Below are positions 1 to 6,868 of a DNA stretch of 28,883 nucleotides, piece after piece. The notes under the pieces are model-generated. The model did not search any database. It had not been told where the DNA came from and worked only from the letters and a program-made list of their open reading frames with translations. The position numbers and the translations under genes were made by a program. The stretch comes from Alphaproteobacteria bacterium (GTDB lineage: Bacteria > Pseudomonadota > Alphaproteobacteria > GCA-2731375): the NCBI GenBank assembly GCA_028281075.1, contig JANQKO010000104.1, positions 1-28,883 on the forward strand, read 5' to 3'. The number at the start of each line of letters is the position of its first letter. Position 1 is the first letter of the stretch.

Positions 1-1574
1 TGGGCGGCATGCAGATCGAGGATATCGACAGCCTGCCGGGCATCGGCAGCCGCTTCAGCGCCGACCTGGGCATTCCGTTCGACGACTTCAACTTCACCCT
101 CACCACCACCTGCGAAGTGGTCTGGCTCGACCTCAACGGCCGCCGCGTCGGCTGCCGGTTCATCGACATGAAGGACGGCCAGATCGCCATGCTGCGCTAC
201 ATGGTCGACGCCTTCATCGCCGGCAAGGTGGCTACCGTCGACGGCGTGCTGCGCCGGGCCGCGGCCGGCGAGGCACAGCCGCTGGACCAGGACCTGAAGG
301 AAAAGCTGGACCCCCGACCGCCGCGGCATGTGCGGCTCGGCCGGGCCCTGCGCCGGGCGGCGATCGTCGGCAGCATGGCGGCGGCCGGCGTGCTGCTCGT
401 GGTGCTGGCCGCCAGCTCCGTCAGCAGCCGGTTCCTCGACGTGACCTCGGACCTGGGCTGGGTGCATGCGCGGGCGATCGAGGTGCGGTCCAGCACCAGT
501 GGCGTGGTCGCTGGCCGGCCGGTCGAGGCGGGCGCGGCGGTCCGCGACGGGCAGATCCTGTTCGAGCTGCACGATCCCGACATCGCCGGCCAGCTCGAGG
601 TCGCCATCGCCGAGCTGGGCCGGCATGAGGAAGAGCTCGCCGGCCTGAAGCGCCGCCTGACGGCGCGGCGCACGTTCTTCGATGAATACGTGGCGCTAGC
701 CGAGGTCGAGGAGCGCCGCGCCGCCGCGCGGGTCGACCGGGCCGGCCTGAATCTGTCGATCGCGGTCGACAAGCTGAACCGGGCGGCCGCCCTGCACGGC
801 CGGGGCTTCCTCGCCGACCAGGCACTGGAAGATGCGGAGAACCGGCACGGCCAGGCGATGCTGGAACGGCGGCTGGCCGAAGCCGACCTCGCCCAGGCCG
901 GCCGGAACCGCCGGCTGGCGGAAATGGGCTTCATCTACCCGCAGGGCCGCGTCGACGGCGACGAGCCGGCCGAGATCCGGCGCCAGATCGGGATGGCCGA
1001 GCAGGCCGTCGCGGTCGCCGGCGCCCGGATCGACGCCCTGCTCGAACGGCAGGCGCAGACCGTCGTGCGCAGCCCCTGCGACTGCCGGGTCGACGAGCGC
1101 ATGGTGGTCGCCGGCGAGTGGCTGGAGCTCGGCGCCACGGCCTACCGCCTGACCGAAGCCGACGCTCCGCGGGTGGTCAAGGCGCTGGTGCCGCAGGAAG
1201 CCGCCGGCCGGCTGACGATCGGCGGCGAGGCGCTGGTGACCCTGGCCGACCGCGACACCCCCTTGAACGGGCGGATCGTGCATATCGACCGCACGCCGGC
1301 CGCCGACGGCGGCCCGGCCGGCATCATCCGCCTGGCCAGCCGCTACGGACTGGCCGAGATCACCATCGACCCCGGCGAGCTGGGGACCGCGCATGTCGGC
1401 CTGCCCGCCCGGCTGAACTTTCCTGGCGATATCGCCAGCCTGCTGCCGTTCCGGCTCCCGTCGCTGCGGCCGGATGACACCGGCGGCGATGGCGCGGGGT
1501 CCGCCGGTCAGGTCGGCGGCCTGGGCGCGCTGGCCGAGGCGGCGCGCGCGGCATTCAGCTTGGCCTCGCGGTAG
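1..1574 (+). CDS. PilZ-HlyD membrane fusion protein, Alg44-like (5' end missing)
   Basis: The reading frame is open from the window edge, so the true start lies upstream and the first ATG (position 9) is probably internal. The visible protein begins inside a PilZ domain (roughly residues 1-75, with DIDSLPG near the usual D/N-x-S-x-x-G position and GCRFIDM further on). One membrane segment follows at about residues 118-137, then a periplasmic HlyD-type adaptor: a lipoyl-like half (GVVAGRPVEAGAAV), a coiled coil at about 195-310, and the second lipoyl half and barrel. This order matches Alg44, the c-di-GMP receptor for alginate export, and related exopolysaccharide secretion proteins. The upstream RxxxR part of PilZ is outside the window, so c-di-GMP binding cannot be judged. 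The low-complexity C-terminus overlaps the convergent transporter gene by 67 bases. The substrate is unknown. The domain call is firm. Confidence 0.85.
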   Translation, partial: GGMQIEDIDSLPGIGSRFSADLGIPFDDFNFTLTTTCEVVWLDLNGRRVGCRFIDMKDGQIAMLRYMVDAFIAGKVATVDGVLRRAAAGEAQPLDQDLKEKLDPRPPRHVRLGRALRRAAIVGSMAAAGVLLVVLAASSVSSRFLDVTSDLGWVHARAIEVRSSTSGVVAGRPVEAGAAVRDGQILFELHDPDIAGQLEVAIAELGRHEEELAGLKRRLTARRTFFDEYVALAEVEERRAAARVDRAGLNLSIAVDKLNRAAALHGRGFLADQALEDAENRHGQAMLERRLAEADLAQAGRNRRLAEMGFIYPQGRVDGDEPAEIRRQIGMAEQAVAVAGARIDALLERQAQTVVRSPCDCRVDERMVVAGEWLELGATAYRLTEADAPRVVKALVPQEAAGRLTIGGEALVTLADRDTPLNGRIVHIDRTPAADGGPAGIIRLASRYGLAEITIDPGELGTAHVGLPARLNFPGDIASLLPFRLPSLRPDDTGGDGAGSAGQVGGLGALAEAARAAFSLASR

Positions 1575-2443
1575 GCGATGTAGGTGGTGCTGGCGAAGAT
1601 CGTCAGGCCGCCGATCCAGGTGAACAGCTCCGGCGCCTCGCCGAAGATGAAGAAGCCCAGCGCGCTGGCCCAGATCAGCCGGGTGAAGTCCAGCGGCAGC
1701 ACCGCCGTGGCCTCGGCCAGCTTGAAGGCTTGCGCCATGGCCACGTGCGCCAGACTGCCGACCGCGCCCATCAGCAGCATCCAGGCATATTCCTCGGCCG
1801 TCGGCCACTGCCAGACGAACAGCGCCGGGACCAGCGACAGCGGGGTCATGAACAGGCCCATATAGGCGGTGATCGTCAGGCTCGAATCGTACCGCGACAG
1901 CACCTTGATGATCAGCATCGCGCCGGCCCAGATCGCCGACGAGGTCAGCACCAGGACGGCGCCGGTGTCGAGCGCGACCAGGCCCGGCCGGATGATGATC
2001 CACGCGCCGATGAAACCGATCACCAGCGCCGTGATGCGCCGCAGGCGCAGGCGCTCGCCCAGGAAGATGACGGCACCGATGGTGGCGAACAGCGGCGCCG
2101 TGAAGCTCATGGCCGAGATCTTCGCCAGCGGCGAGATGCTGACCGCGGTGAAGAACATCAGCATGGCGCAGATCTGAATGGCGCTGCGCAGCAGGTGCAG
2201 CGGCAGCTTCTCGGTCCGGAACACGGCCAGGCCATGGCGGATGAAGAACGGCGCCAGCACCAGCAGGCCGAAGAAATTGCGGAAGAAGGCGATCTCGAAC
2301 GGGTGCAGGTCGCTGGCCGTATGCTTGATAATCGCGTGCATGCCGGAAAAGCCCAGCGTCGACACGACGATCAGCAGCATCGCCCGCGGCGTCGGCGGAA
2401 TTCGGTTCGACTGCGTTTTCAGGAACGACAAGAGCGAGAACAT
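1508..2443 (-). CDS. DMT-superfamily transporter, EamA/RhaT type
   Basis: This 311-residue protein is almost entirely hydrophobic, with about ten membrane segments arranged as two EamA repeats. It has the usual family features: an N-terminal LLIVVSTLGFSGMHAIIKH segment, a conserved FEIAFFRNFFGLL stretch after TM1, and GLVALDTGAVLVLTSSAIWA at the start of the second repeat. Drug/metabolite transporters of this type export or import small metabolites across the inner membrane, and the substrate cannot be read from sequence. The start at 2443 has only a weak GGCGG upstream, so initiation at the Met about 21 codons in (before LLIVVS) is possible. The gene converges on the PilZ-HlyD gene and their 3' ends overlap. 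It is separated by 56 bases from the kinase gene downstream of the same-strand two-component operon. Confidence 0.88.
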   Translation of the reverse strand: MFSLLSFLKTQSNRIPPTPRAMLLIVVSTLGFSGMHAIIKHTASDLHPFEIAFFRNFFGLLVLAPFFIRHGLAVFRTEKLPLHLLRSAIQICAMLMFFTAVSISPLAKISAMSFTAPLFATIGAVIFLGERLRLRRITALVIGFIGAWIIIRPGLVALDTGAVLVLTSSAIWAGAMLIIKVLSRYDSSLTITAYMGLFMTPLSLVPALFVWQWPTAEEYAWMLLMGAVGSLAHVAMAQAFKLAEATAVLPLDFTRLIWASALGFFIFGEAPELFTWIGGLTIFASTTYIAYREAKLNAARAASASAPRPPT

Positions 2444-2499
2444 CCGCCGCCAGACTAGCCGGTATTTCGCACCGCGACCATGGTCTGCGCGGTAGGTGT

Positions 2500-3909
2500 T
2501 CAGGTCCCCGACAGCGGCAGCGACACGCGCGCCAGCAGGCCGCCGCCGGGCGCGTCGGCCAGCGTGACGTCGCCGCCATGCCGGCGGGCGATGGCGCGCA
2601 CCACGGCGAGGCCCAGCCCGGTACCGCCGGTCTCGCGGCTGCGCGAGCCTTCCAGGCGGAAGAACGGCGTGAAGACCTTTTCGCGCATGTCGGCCGGGAT
2701 GCCGGGGCCGCGGTCGGCCACCGTCACCTCGACGCGGTCGTCGTGGCCGGTCAGGCCGACCGCCGCCCGGCCGCCGTAGCGCACGGCGTTGTCGATCAGG
2801 TTGCCGAAGGCGCGGCGCAGCGCCGTCGGCCGGCCCTCGAAGGTCAGCCGGTCGGGGCCGTCATAGGACACCGCCTGGCCGGTATCGGCCAGGTCGTCGC
2901 ACAGGCTCTGCAGCAGGCTGGCGATGTCGAAGCGGGTGCGCGGCTCCTCGGCGGCGTCGTCACGCGCGAACGACAGCGTCGCGTCCAGCATCGACCGCAT
3001 CTCGTCCAGGTCGGCCAGCGCCTTGCGCTGCTGTTCGTCGTCCTCGATGAATTCCGCCCGCAGCCGCAGCCGCGTCAGCATGGTGCGCAGGTCATGCGAG
3101 ATCGCCGCCAGCATCAGGGTGCGGTCGTCGACGAAGCGGCGCAGCCGGTCCTGCATGCGGTTGAAGGCCCGCGTCGCCCGGCGCAGCTCACGGCTGCCCT
3201 GCTCGGGCAGCGGTGTCGCCCGCACGTCCAGGCCCAGCCGGTCGGCCGCCTCGGTGAAGCGGCGCAACGGCCGGGTCAGGCGGTGCGCCGCCCAGATCGA
3301 GACCAGGACGATCAGCCCCACCGTCACCGCCAGCCAGATCAGCGCCGGCCAGCCGCGGCGGACCCGCCGGTCATGGCGGGCGGCGAAGACCAGCCAGTCG
3401 CCGTCCGCCTGGCCGACCGATACCAGGACGCCGCCGCGCCAGTGCGGAAGGTCGTGCGCCGGCGGCGGCATGATGTCGTGCAGCCGGCCGCGCCAGCCGC
3501 TGACGACCTGGATCTCGACCGGCCGGTCGCCCAGCGGCCGCAGCAGGCGGGCCACGTGCCGCCGGATCCGTTCCTCGAACCGCCGCGCCTCGCCGGCCGG
3601 CGCCGGCGGCACCGGCATCGTCCGGACCTGCAGGAACGGCCCGCTCACGGCCCGCAACAGACGCGGACGATCGGCCGCGGGCGTCGCCTCGACCAGTTCG
3701 ACGATGGCGATCACGCGGTCGGCGGCGTGCCGGGCCGTGCGATCGATGAACGCCGCGCGCCGCGCGCTCCAGTCGAAGGTCTCGTTCACGACGATGATGG
3801 CGATCAGGCCCAGCACGATGATGACGGCCACCCGGCCGGCGATGCCGCCGGGCCAGAGCCGGAACCGTCGTTGGAAGCGGCCGGGCGTCCGGGACGGCTC
3901 CGTCGTCAT
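2500..3909 (-). CDS. EnvZ-like membrane sensor histidine kinase
   Basis: This 469-residue protein has TM1 at about residues 27-46, a periplasmic sensor region of about 130 residues, TM2 at about 183-206, HAMP, a HisKA helix pair with H-box AISHDLRTML (His272), and a HATPase domain with N box (NLIDNAVRYGG), G1 (DRGPGIP) and G2 (GGTGLGLAV). It should autophosphorylate His272 and pass phosphate to the regulator encoded just upstream. The two genes overlap by four bases (ATGA), as in ompR-envZ operons. The unusual point is in the H-box, where EnvZ-type kinases have HDLRTP and this protein has HDLRTM (Met277, codon at 3079-3081). The rest of the domain is intact, so this is not obviously a dead kinase. 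The signal it senses is unknown. The adjacent LTXXQ gene suggests envelope or metal stress, which is inference. Confidence 0.93.
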   Translation of the reverse strand: MTTEPSRTPGRFQRRFRLWPGGIAGRVAVIIVLGLIAIIVVNETFDWSARRAAFIDRTARHAADRVIAIVELVEATPAADRPRLLRAVSGPFLQVRTMPVPPAPAGEARRFEERIRRHVARLLRPLGDRPVEIQVVSGWRGRLHDIMPPPAHDLPHWRGGVLVSVGQADGDWLVFAARHDRRVRRGWPALIWLAVTVGLIVLVSIWAAHRLTRPLRRFTEAADRLGLDVRATPLPEQGSRELRRATRAFNRMQDRLRRFVDDRTLMLAAISHDLRTMLTRLRLRAEFIEDDEQQRKALADLDEMRSMLDATLSFARDDAAEEPRTRFDIASLLQSLCDDLADTGQAVSYDGPDRLTFEGRPTALRRAFGNLIDNAVRYGGRAAVGLTGHDDRVEVTVADRGPGIPADMREKVFTPFFRLEGSRSRETGGTGLGLAVVRAIARRHGGDVTLADAPGGGLLARVSLPLSGT

Positions 3910-4625
3910 CGCCGTTCCACGTCGCGGGTGAAGATATAGCCGCCGCCGCGCACGGTCTTGATCATCGCCGGCTCGCGCGGGTCGGCCTCGATCTTGCGGC
4001 GCAGGCGGCTGAGCTGCACGTCGATGCTGCGGTCGAAGGGCACGGCCGCGCGGCCGCGCGTCAGGTCCAGGAGCTGCTCGCGGCTCAGCACGCGCTTGGG
4101 ATGCCGGGCGAAGGCCGCCAGCAGGTCGAACTCGCCGCCGGTCAGCGGCACCAGCACGTCATCGGGCGACCGCAGTTCGCGCCGGGCCGGATCGAGGCGC
4201 CAGCCGTCGAACCGGAAGACCTCGTTCGCCGCCGGTTCGCCGTGCCCCGGCGCCGCGCCCGCGCGCCGCAGCACCGCCTTGATCCGGGCCAGCAGCTCGC
4301 GCGGATTGAAGGGCTTGGCCAGATAGTCGTCGGCGCCCATCTCCAGGCCGATGATGCGGTCGGTTTCCTCGCCGATGGCCGTCAGCATGATCACCGGCAG
4401 GGTCGAGTCCGCGCGCAGGCGCCGGCACAGGCTCAGCCCGTCCTCGCCCGGCAGCATCAGGTCCAGCACGACGAGGTCAAAGCGGCCCTGGCCCAGCGCC
4501 TGCATCATCGCCCGGCCGTCGGCGGCGGTGTCGACCCGGTAGCCGTGCTTGGTCAGAAACCGCGCCACGAGGTCGCGGATCTCGCGGTCGTCGTCGACCA
4601 CCAGGATATGCGGGCTGCGGCTCAT
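3906..4625 (-). CDS. OmpR-like response regulator (REC + winged helix)
   Basis: This 239-residue regulator has a receiver domain at about residues 1-120 with the acidic pair in LVVDDDREIRD, the phospho-acceptor Asp in VVLDLMLPGEDG and the conserved Lys in LAKPFNPREL. A C-terminal Trans_Reg_C winged helix follows (LTGGEFDLLAAFARHP, SIDVQLSRLRRKIE, GGGYIFTRDV). It is strongly OmpR-like along its whole length. The frame stays open upstream to 4715, but I chose the ATG at 4623-4625 because homologues begin directly at the receiver (MSRSPHILVVDDD). The extra residues would be unlike any receiver N-terminus and would run through the putative operator. A TATAAT lies 11 bases before this ATG, but no good -35 is visible at the right distance. 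The stop overlaps the kinase start. Likely targets include the divergent LTXXQ gene, with candidate sites in the gap. Confidence 0.94.
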   Translation of the reverse strand: MSRSPHILVVDDDREIRDLVARFLTKHGYRVDTAADGRAMMQALGQGRFDLVVLDLMLPGEDGLSLCRRLRADSTLPVIMLTAIGEETDRIIGLEMGADDYLAKPFNPRELLARIKAVLRRAGAAPGHGEPAANEVFRFDGWRLDPARRELRSPDDVLVPLTGGEFDLLAAFARHPKRVLSREQLLDLTRGRAAVPFDRSIDVQLSRLRRKIEADPREPAMIKTVRGGGYIFTRDVERR

Positions 4626-4665
4626 GGCCGGGATTATAGGGAGCGCCCGCCGCCCCGCCGGGGAT

Positions 4666-4753
4666 TTTTGTAACGCAATGTTGCGGCGGCCCGGACGGCA
4701 ACCGGACGTTACCAAACGCCGGCATCCCGGACATGCGCGCGTTACAAACGCGC
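4666..4753. promoter_or_regulatory. Three CGTTAC-type motifs in the divergent two-component/LTXXQ gap
   Basis: The 10-bp motif CGTTACMAAM occurs three times: on the minus strand at 4666-4675 (CGTTACAAAA) and on the plus strand at 4707-4716 (CGTTACCAAA) and 4740-4749 (CGTTACAAAC). The last copy sits within a perfect interrupted palindrome, GCGCGTT-ACA-AACGCGC, at 4737-4753. The two plus-strand copies are 33 bp apart, about three helical turns. GTTAC-containing direct repeats are typical of binding sites for OmpR-family regulators, and this gap separates such a regulator from a probable stress-protein gene, so they are candidate operators. Between them and the LTXXQ start is a GC-rich hairpin (GGCGCC arms at 4771-4776 and 4782-4787) that would lie in the 5' leader. 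Binding is inference; the repeated motif is directly visible. Confidence 0.5.
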
Positions 4754-4814
4754 CTTAGGTCTTGGGTCGAGGCGCCGGTCCGGCGCCGGACAACGACCTG
4801 GATGGAGATCCGAC

Positions 4815-5345
4815 ATGACCCGTAAACGTCTTCTCGGCGTCGCCGGCGCCGCCGCCATCGGCCTCGCCGTTACCGCGACCGCGATCTATGCGGCGCCGTC
4901 CGGCCTGGCGGCGCAGACCGCCGAGGTGGTGGCCGCGACACCGGCCTTCTTCGGCGGCCGGCATGGCGGCTGGCACGGCCGTCACGGCGGCCGTGGCCTC
5001 GCCCGGCTGTGCGGCGACGCCCGCGACGAGGGCCTGGACCGCGCGATTTCGTTCGTCGAGGGCATCATGACCTTCACCCCGCCGCAGCAGGAGGCCTGGG
5101 CCAGGCTGGCCACGTCGCTCCGCGCCGGCAGCGATTCGATCGGCGCGGCCTGCGGCGACCTGCGCCAGGCCGGCCGGCCGGGCACGGCGCCGGAACGGCT
5201 CGCCCTGGTGACCACCATGATGACGACCGGCGTCTCGGTTCTGGAGCGGGTGCGGCCCGACTTCGACGCCTTCTACGCGACGCTGTCGGAGAAGCAGCAA
5301 CGGGCGCTCGACGACCTGGTCCGGCACCGCGGCCGTCGAAGCTGA
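4815..5345 (+). CDS. Secreted LTXXQ-motif protein (Spy/CpxP-like) with His/Gly-rich segment
   Basis: This 176-residue protein has a Sec signal peptide (MTRKRLL then a hydrophobic run, likely cleaved after IYA at about residue 26). The mature part starts with a His/Gly-rich stretch at about 46-61 (H50, H54, H57, spaced by Gly and Arg), followed by helices carrying two LTXXQ-like motifs, FTPPQQ (87-92) and LSEKQQ (157-162). That is the pattern of the LTXXQ family, which includes the periplasmic chaperones Spy and CpxP. These proteins are usually induced by envelope-stress two-component systems, and this gene is divergent from exactly such a pair. Two Cys are present (C66 and one in GAACGD). The His cluster may bind metal. 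GGAG lies seven bases before the ATG. The family call is good; the function as a stress chaperone or feedback inhibitor is inferred. Confidence 0.8.
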   Translation: MTRKRLLGVAGAAAIGLAVTATAIYAAPSGLAAQTAEVVAATPAFFGGRHGGWHGRHGGRGLARLCGDARDEGLDRAISFVEGIMTFTPPQQEAWARLATSLRAGSDSIGAACGDLRQAGRPGTAPERLALVTTMMTTGVSVLERVRPDFDAFYATLSEKQQRALDDLVRHRGRRS

Positions 5346-5409
5346 TCCCGCGCGCCCGCCGCGGCCAACCGTCGCGGCGGGCGCTCGACCATCGACGGAG
5401 GGGTCCGAC

Positions 5410-5895
5410 ATGACGCTGTCAACGATGGCCCGGCGCGGCGACGACCACGCGAACGTCGCCGTTCGGCCGCCTTACCTGTTTCTGGGCGCCATCGGCGTCG
5501 GCGCGGCACTGGACTATGTCTGGCCGGTGCCGATGTTTCCCGATGGGCTGCAGCTTGCCGTCGGCCTGCCGCTGATCGCCGCCGGCATCGTCATCATGGC
5601 GGCGGCGATGCGGCGGTTTCGCCGGGCCGGCACCAGCGTGCCGACCGGTCTGCCGACCCGGACCCTGGTGAAGAGCGGCCCCTACCGCTATTCCCGCAAT
5701 CCGATCTACGCGGCGCTGGCGCTGATTCACGCCGGCATCGGCTTCGGCGCCGACAGCGTCTGGGTGCTGGCGATGCTGCTGCCCGTGCTGCCGTTGATCC
5801 GCTGGGGCGTCGTCGCGCGCGAGGAACGCTATCTCATGGACAAGTTCGGCGACGAATACCGGCGCTACAGGGACGCCGTGCCGCGCTGGTTCTGA
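5410..5895 (+). CDS. Isoprenylcysteine/phospholipid methyltransferase-family membrane protein
   Basis: This 161-residue integral membrane protein has about four hydrophobic segments and the C-terminal signature of the ICMT/PEMT-like methyltransferases: GPYRYSRNPIYAA, followed by EERYLMDKFGDEYRRYRDAVPRW. In this family these residues bind S-adenosylmethionine and line the active site. Bacterial members methylate small or lipid substrates that are mostly undefined, so no substrate is proposed. A strong GGAGGG lies eight to twelve bases upstream of the ATG. The gene follows the LTXXQ gene by 64 bases on the same strand and could share its transcript. Confidence 0.85.
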   Translation: MTLSTMARRGDDHANVAVRPPYLFLGAIGVGAALDYVWPVPMFPDGLQLAVGLPLIAAGIVIMAAAMRRFRRAGTSVPTGLPTRTLVKSGPYRYSRNPIYAALALIHAGIGFGADSVWVLAMLLPVLPLIRWGVVAREERYLMDKFGDEYRRYRDAVPRWF

Positions 5896-5925
5896 TTACA
5901 GCCGTACCGAGGGAGATAGAGCACC

Positions 5926-6018
5926 ATGCCGCGAGCAATCGCCGCGCCCTGGATCGACGGACAGCGGCCGCGGGGCCGCGACCGGCCGCTCGACGTCTGG
6001 ATCGCGCGGACGCCATAG
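5926..6018 (+). CDS. Possible 30-residue small protein
   Basis: A short open frame begins with ATG at 5926, ten bases after a strong Shine-Dalgarno-like AGGGAG (5910-5915). It encodes 30 residues rich in Arg and Pro, starting MPRAIAAPWIDG and ending with TAG at 6016-6018. It fills part of the 188-base gap between the methyltransferase and the HD-domain gene. I recognise no family, signal peptide or membrane segment. The ribosome-binding site is the only real support. It could equally be a decayed gene fragment or chance. Confidence 0.22.
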   Translation: MPRAIAAPWIDGQRPRGRDRPLDVWIARTP

Positions 6019-6083
6019 CCCGATCGGGCCCGCCGGCCGTATCATGTCGGCATCGATCGCGAGGCCAACGGGAGGGGCATGGC

Positions 6084-6758
6084 ATGCCGTTGAACTATCT
6101 TGAGGAAACGCCGCCGGTGACGGACGCGCTGCGCGCTGGCGTGCGCGAGGACCTGCCGGAAATCGCCGACATCACGGACGCCGGCCTGCGCGCGAAGGTG
6201 ATCGAGGCCTGGGCGACGGCGCTGGCCGGTTCCAGCTTCGCGCGCATCACCGACATTCCGGGCGCCGGCAACCCGGACGACTTCGTCCTGAAACGCGGCA
6301 GCCAGGCCGATCATCTGCGCGGCGTGGCGCATTTCGCGACGCTGATGGTGGACGAGTTCCGGCGCACGCACCCGGAAGCCGAGGTCGACCGCGACGTGGT
6401 GCTGGCCGGCGCGCTCTGCCACGACGTCGGCAAGGCCTGGGAGTTCGATCCGGTGAACCAGGCACGCTGGCGGGACGATCCGTCACGCGCCGGACAGCCG
6501 TCACTGCGGCATTCGGTGTTCGGCGCGCATATCTGCCTCAGCGTCGGCCTGCCCGAGGAGATCGCGCATATCGCGCTCGGTCATTCGCTGGAGGGCCAGC
6601 ATATCGGCCTCAGCACCGAATGCACCATCGTCCGCCATGCCGACCACACCTGGTGGCTGGTCGCCTGCTCGCTCGGCCTGCTGCGGCCCGACACCATCAC
6701 GCATGCCGGCCCGACCATGCGCCCCCGCCCCCTGCCGGGCGAACCGCGGGCGGCGTGA
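6084..6758 (+). CDS. HD-domain phosphohydrolase-like protein
   Basis: This 224-residue protein has a recognisable HD-domain metal-binding set: His in ADHLRGVAH (77 or 83), the HD pair at 113-114 in LCHDVGK, His in LRHSVFGAH (143 or 149), His167 in LGHS, and Asp187 in IVRHADHTW. HD proteins of this kind hydrolyse phosphate esters of nucleotides or related compounds, and the substrate here is unknown. The first 60 residues contain no recognised domain. There is no signal peptide, so it is probably cytoplasmic. A GGGAGGGG stretch sits about eight bases before the chosen ATG. The gene stands alone: the gene after it appears to have its own promoter. Confidence 0.78.
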   Translation: MPLNYLEETPPVTDALRAGVREDLPEIADITDAGLRAKVIEAWATALAGSSFARITDIPGAGNPDDFVLKRGSQADHLRGVAHFATLMVDEFRRTHPEAEVDRDVVLAGALCHDVGKAWEFDPVNQARWRDDPSRAGQPSLRHSVFGAHICLSVGLPEEIAHIALGHSLEGQHIGLSTECTIVRHADHTWWLVACSLGLLRPDTITHAGPTMRPRPLPGEPRAA

Positions 6759-6830
6759 GCTACCGCCCCGGGGCGGCAGGTGTCCAGGTGTGCGGACGCC
6801 TCGCCATCATGACAGTGCGGCAATTTTTGT

Positions 6831-6859
6831 TTGAACTGTCAGCTTCCTCATCGTCTAAT
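6831..6859 (+). promoter_or_regulatory. Sigma-70-like promoter giving a nearly leaderless transcript
   Basis: TTGAAC (6831-6836) and TCTAAT (6854-6859) are separated by exactly 17 bases. The -10 box matches the consensus at five of six positions and the -35 at four. Transcription would start around 6866, about three bases before the ATG at 6869. The -35 overlaps the right arm of a 7-bp inverted repeat, TGACAGT at 6810-6816 and ACTGTCA at 6835-6841, which could be an operator. Confidence 0.45.
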
Positions 6860-6868
6860 ACGCGCGTT

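Noticed and set aside
696..2579. A 627-codon open frame on the minus strand across the PilZ-HlyD and DMT genes
   Set aside because: It is a GC-rich shadow frame with Arg/Ala/Gly-rich, domainless translation; real genes with clear domains occupy the same DNA.
4626..4715. N-terminal extension of the response regulator
   Set aside because: The added residues precede the normal receiver start, resemble no domain, and run through a putative operator.
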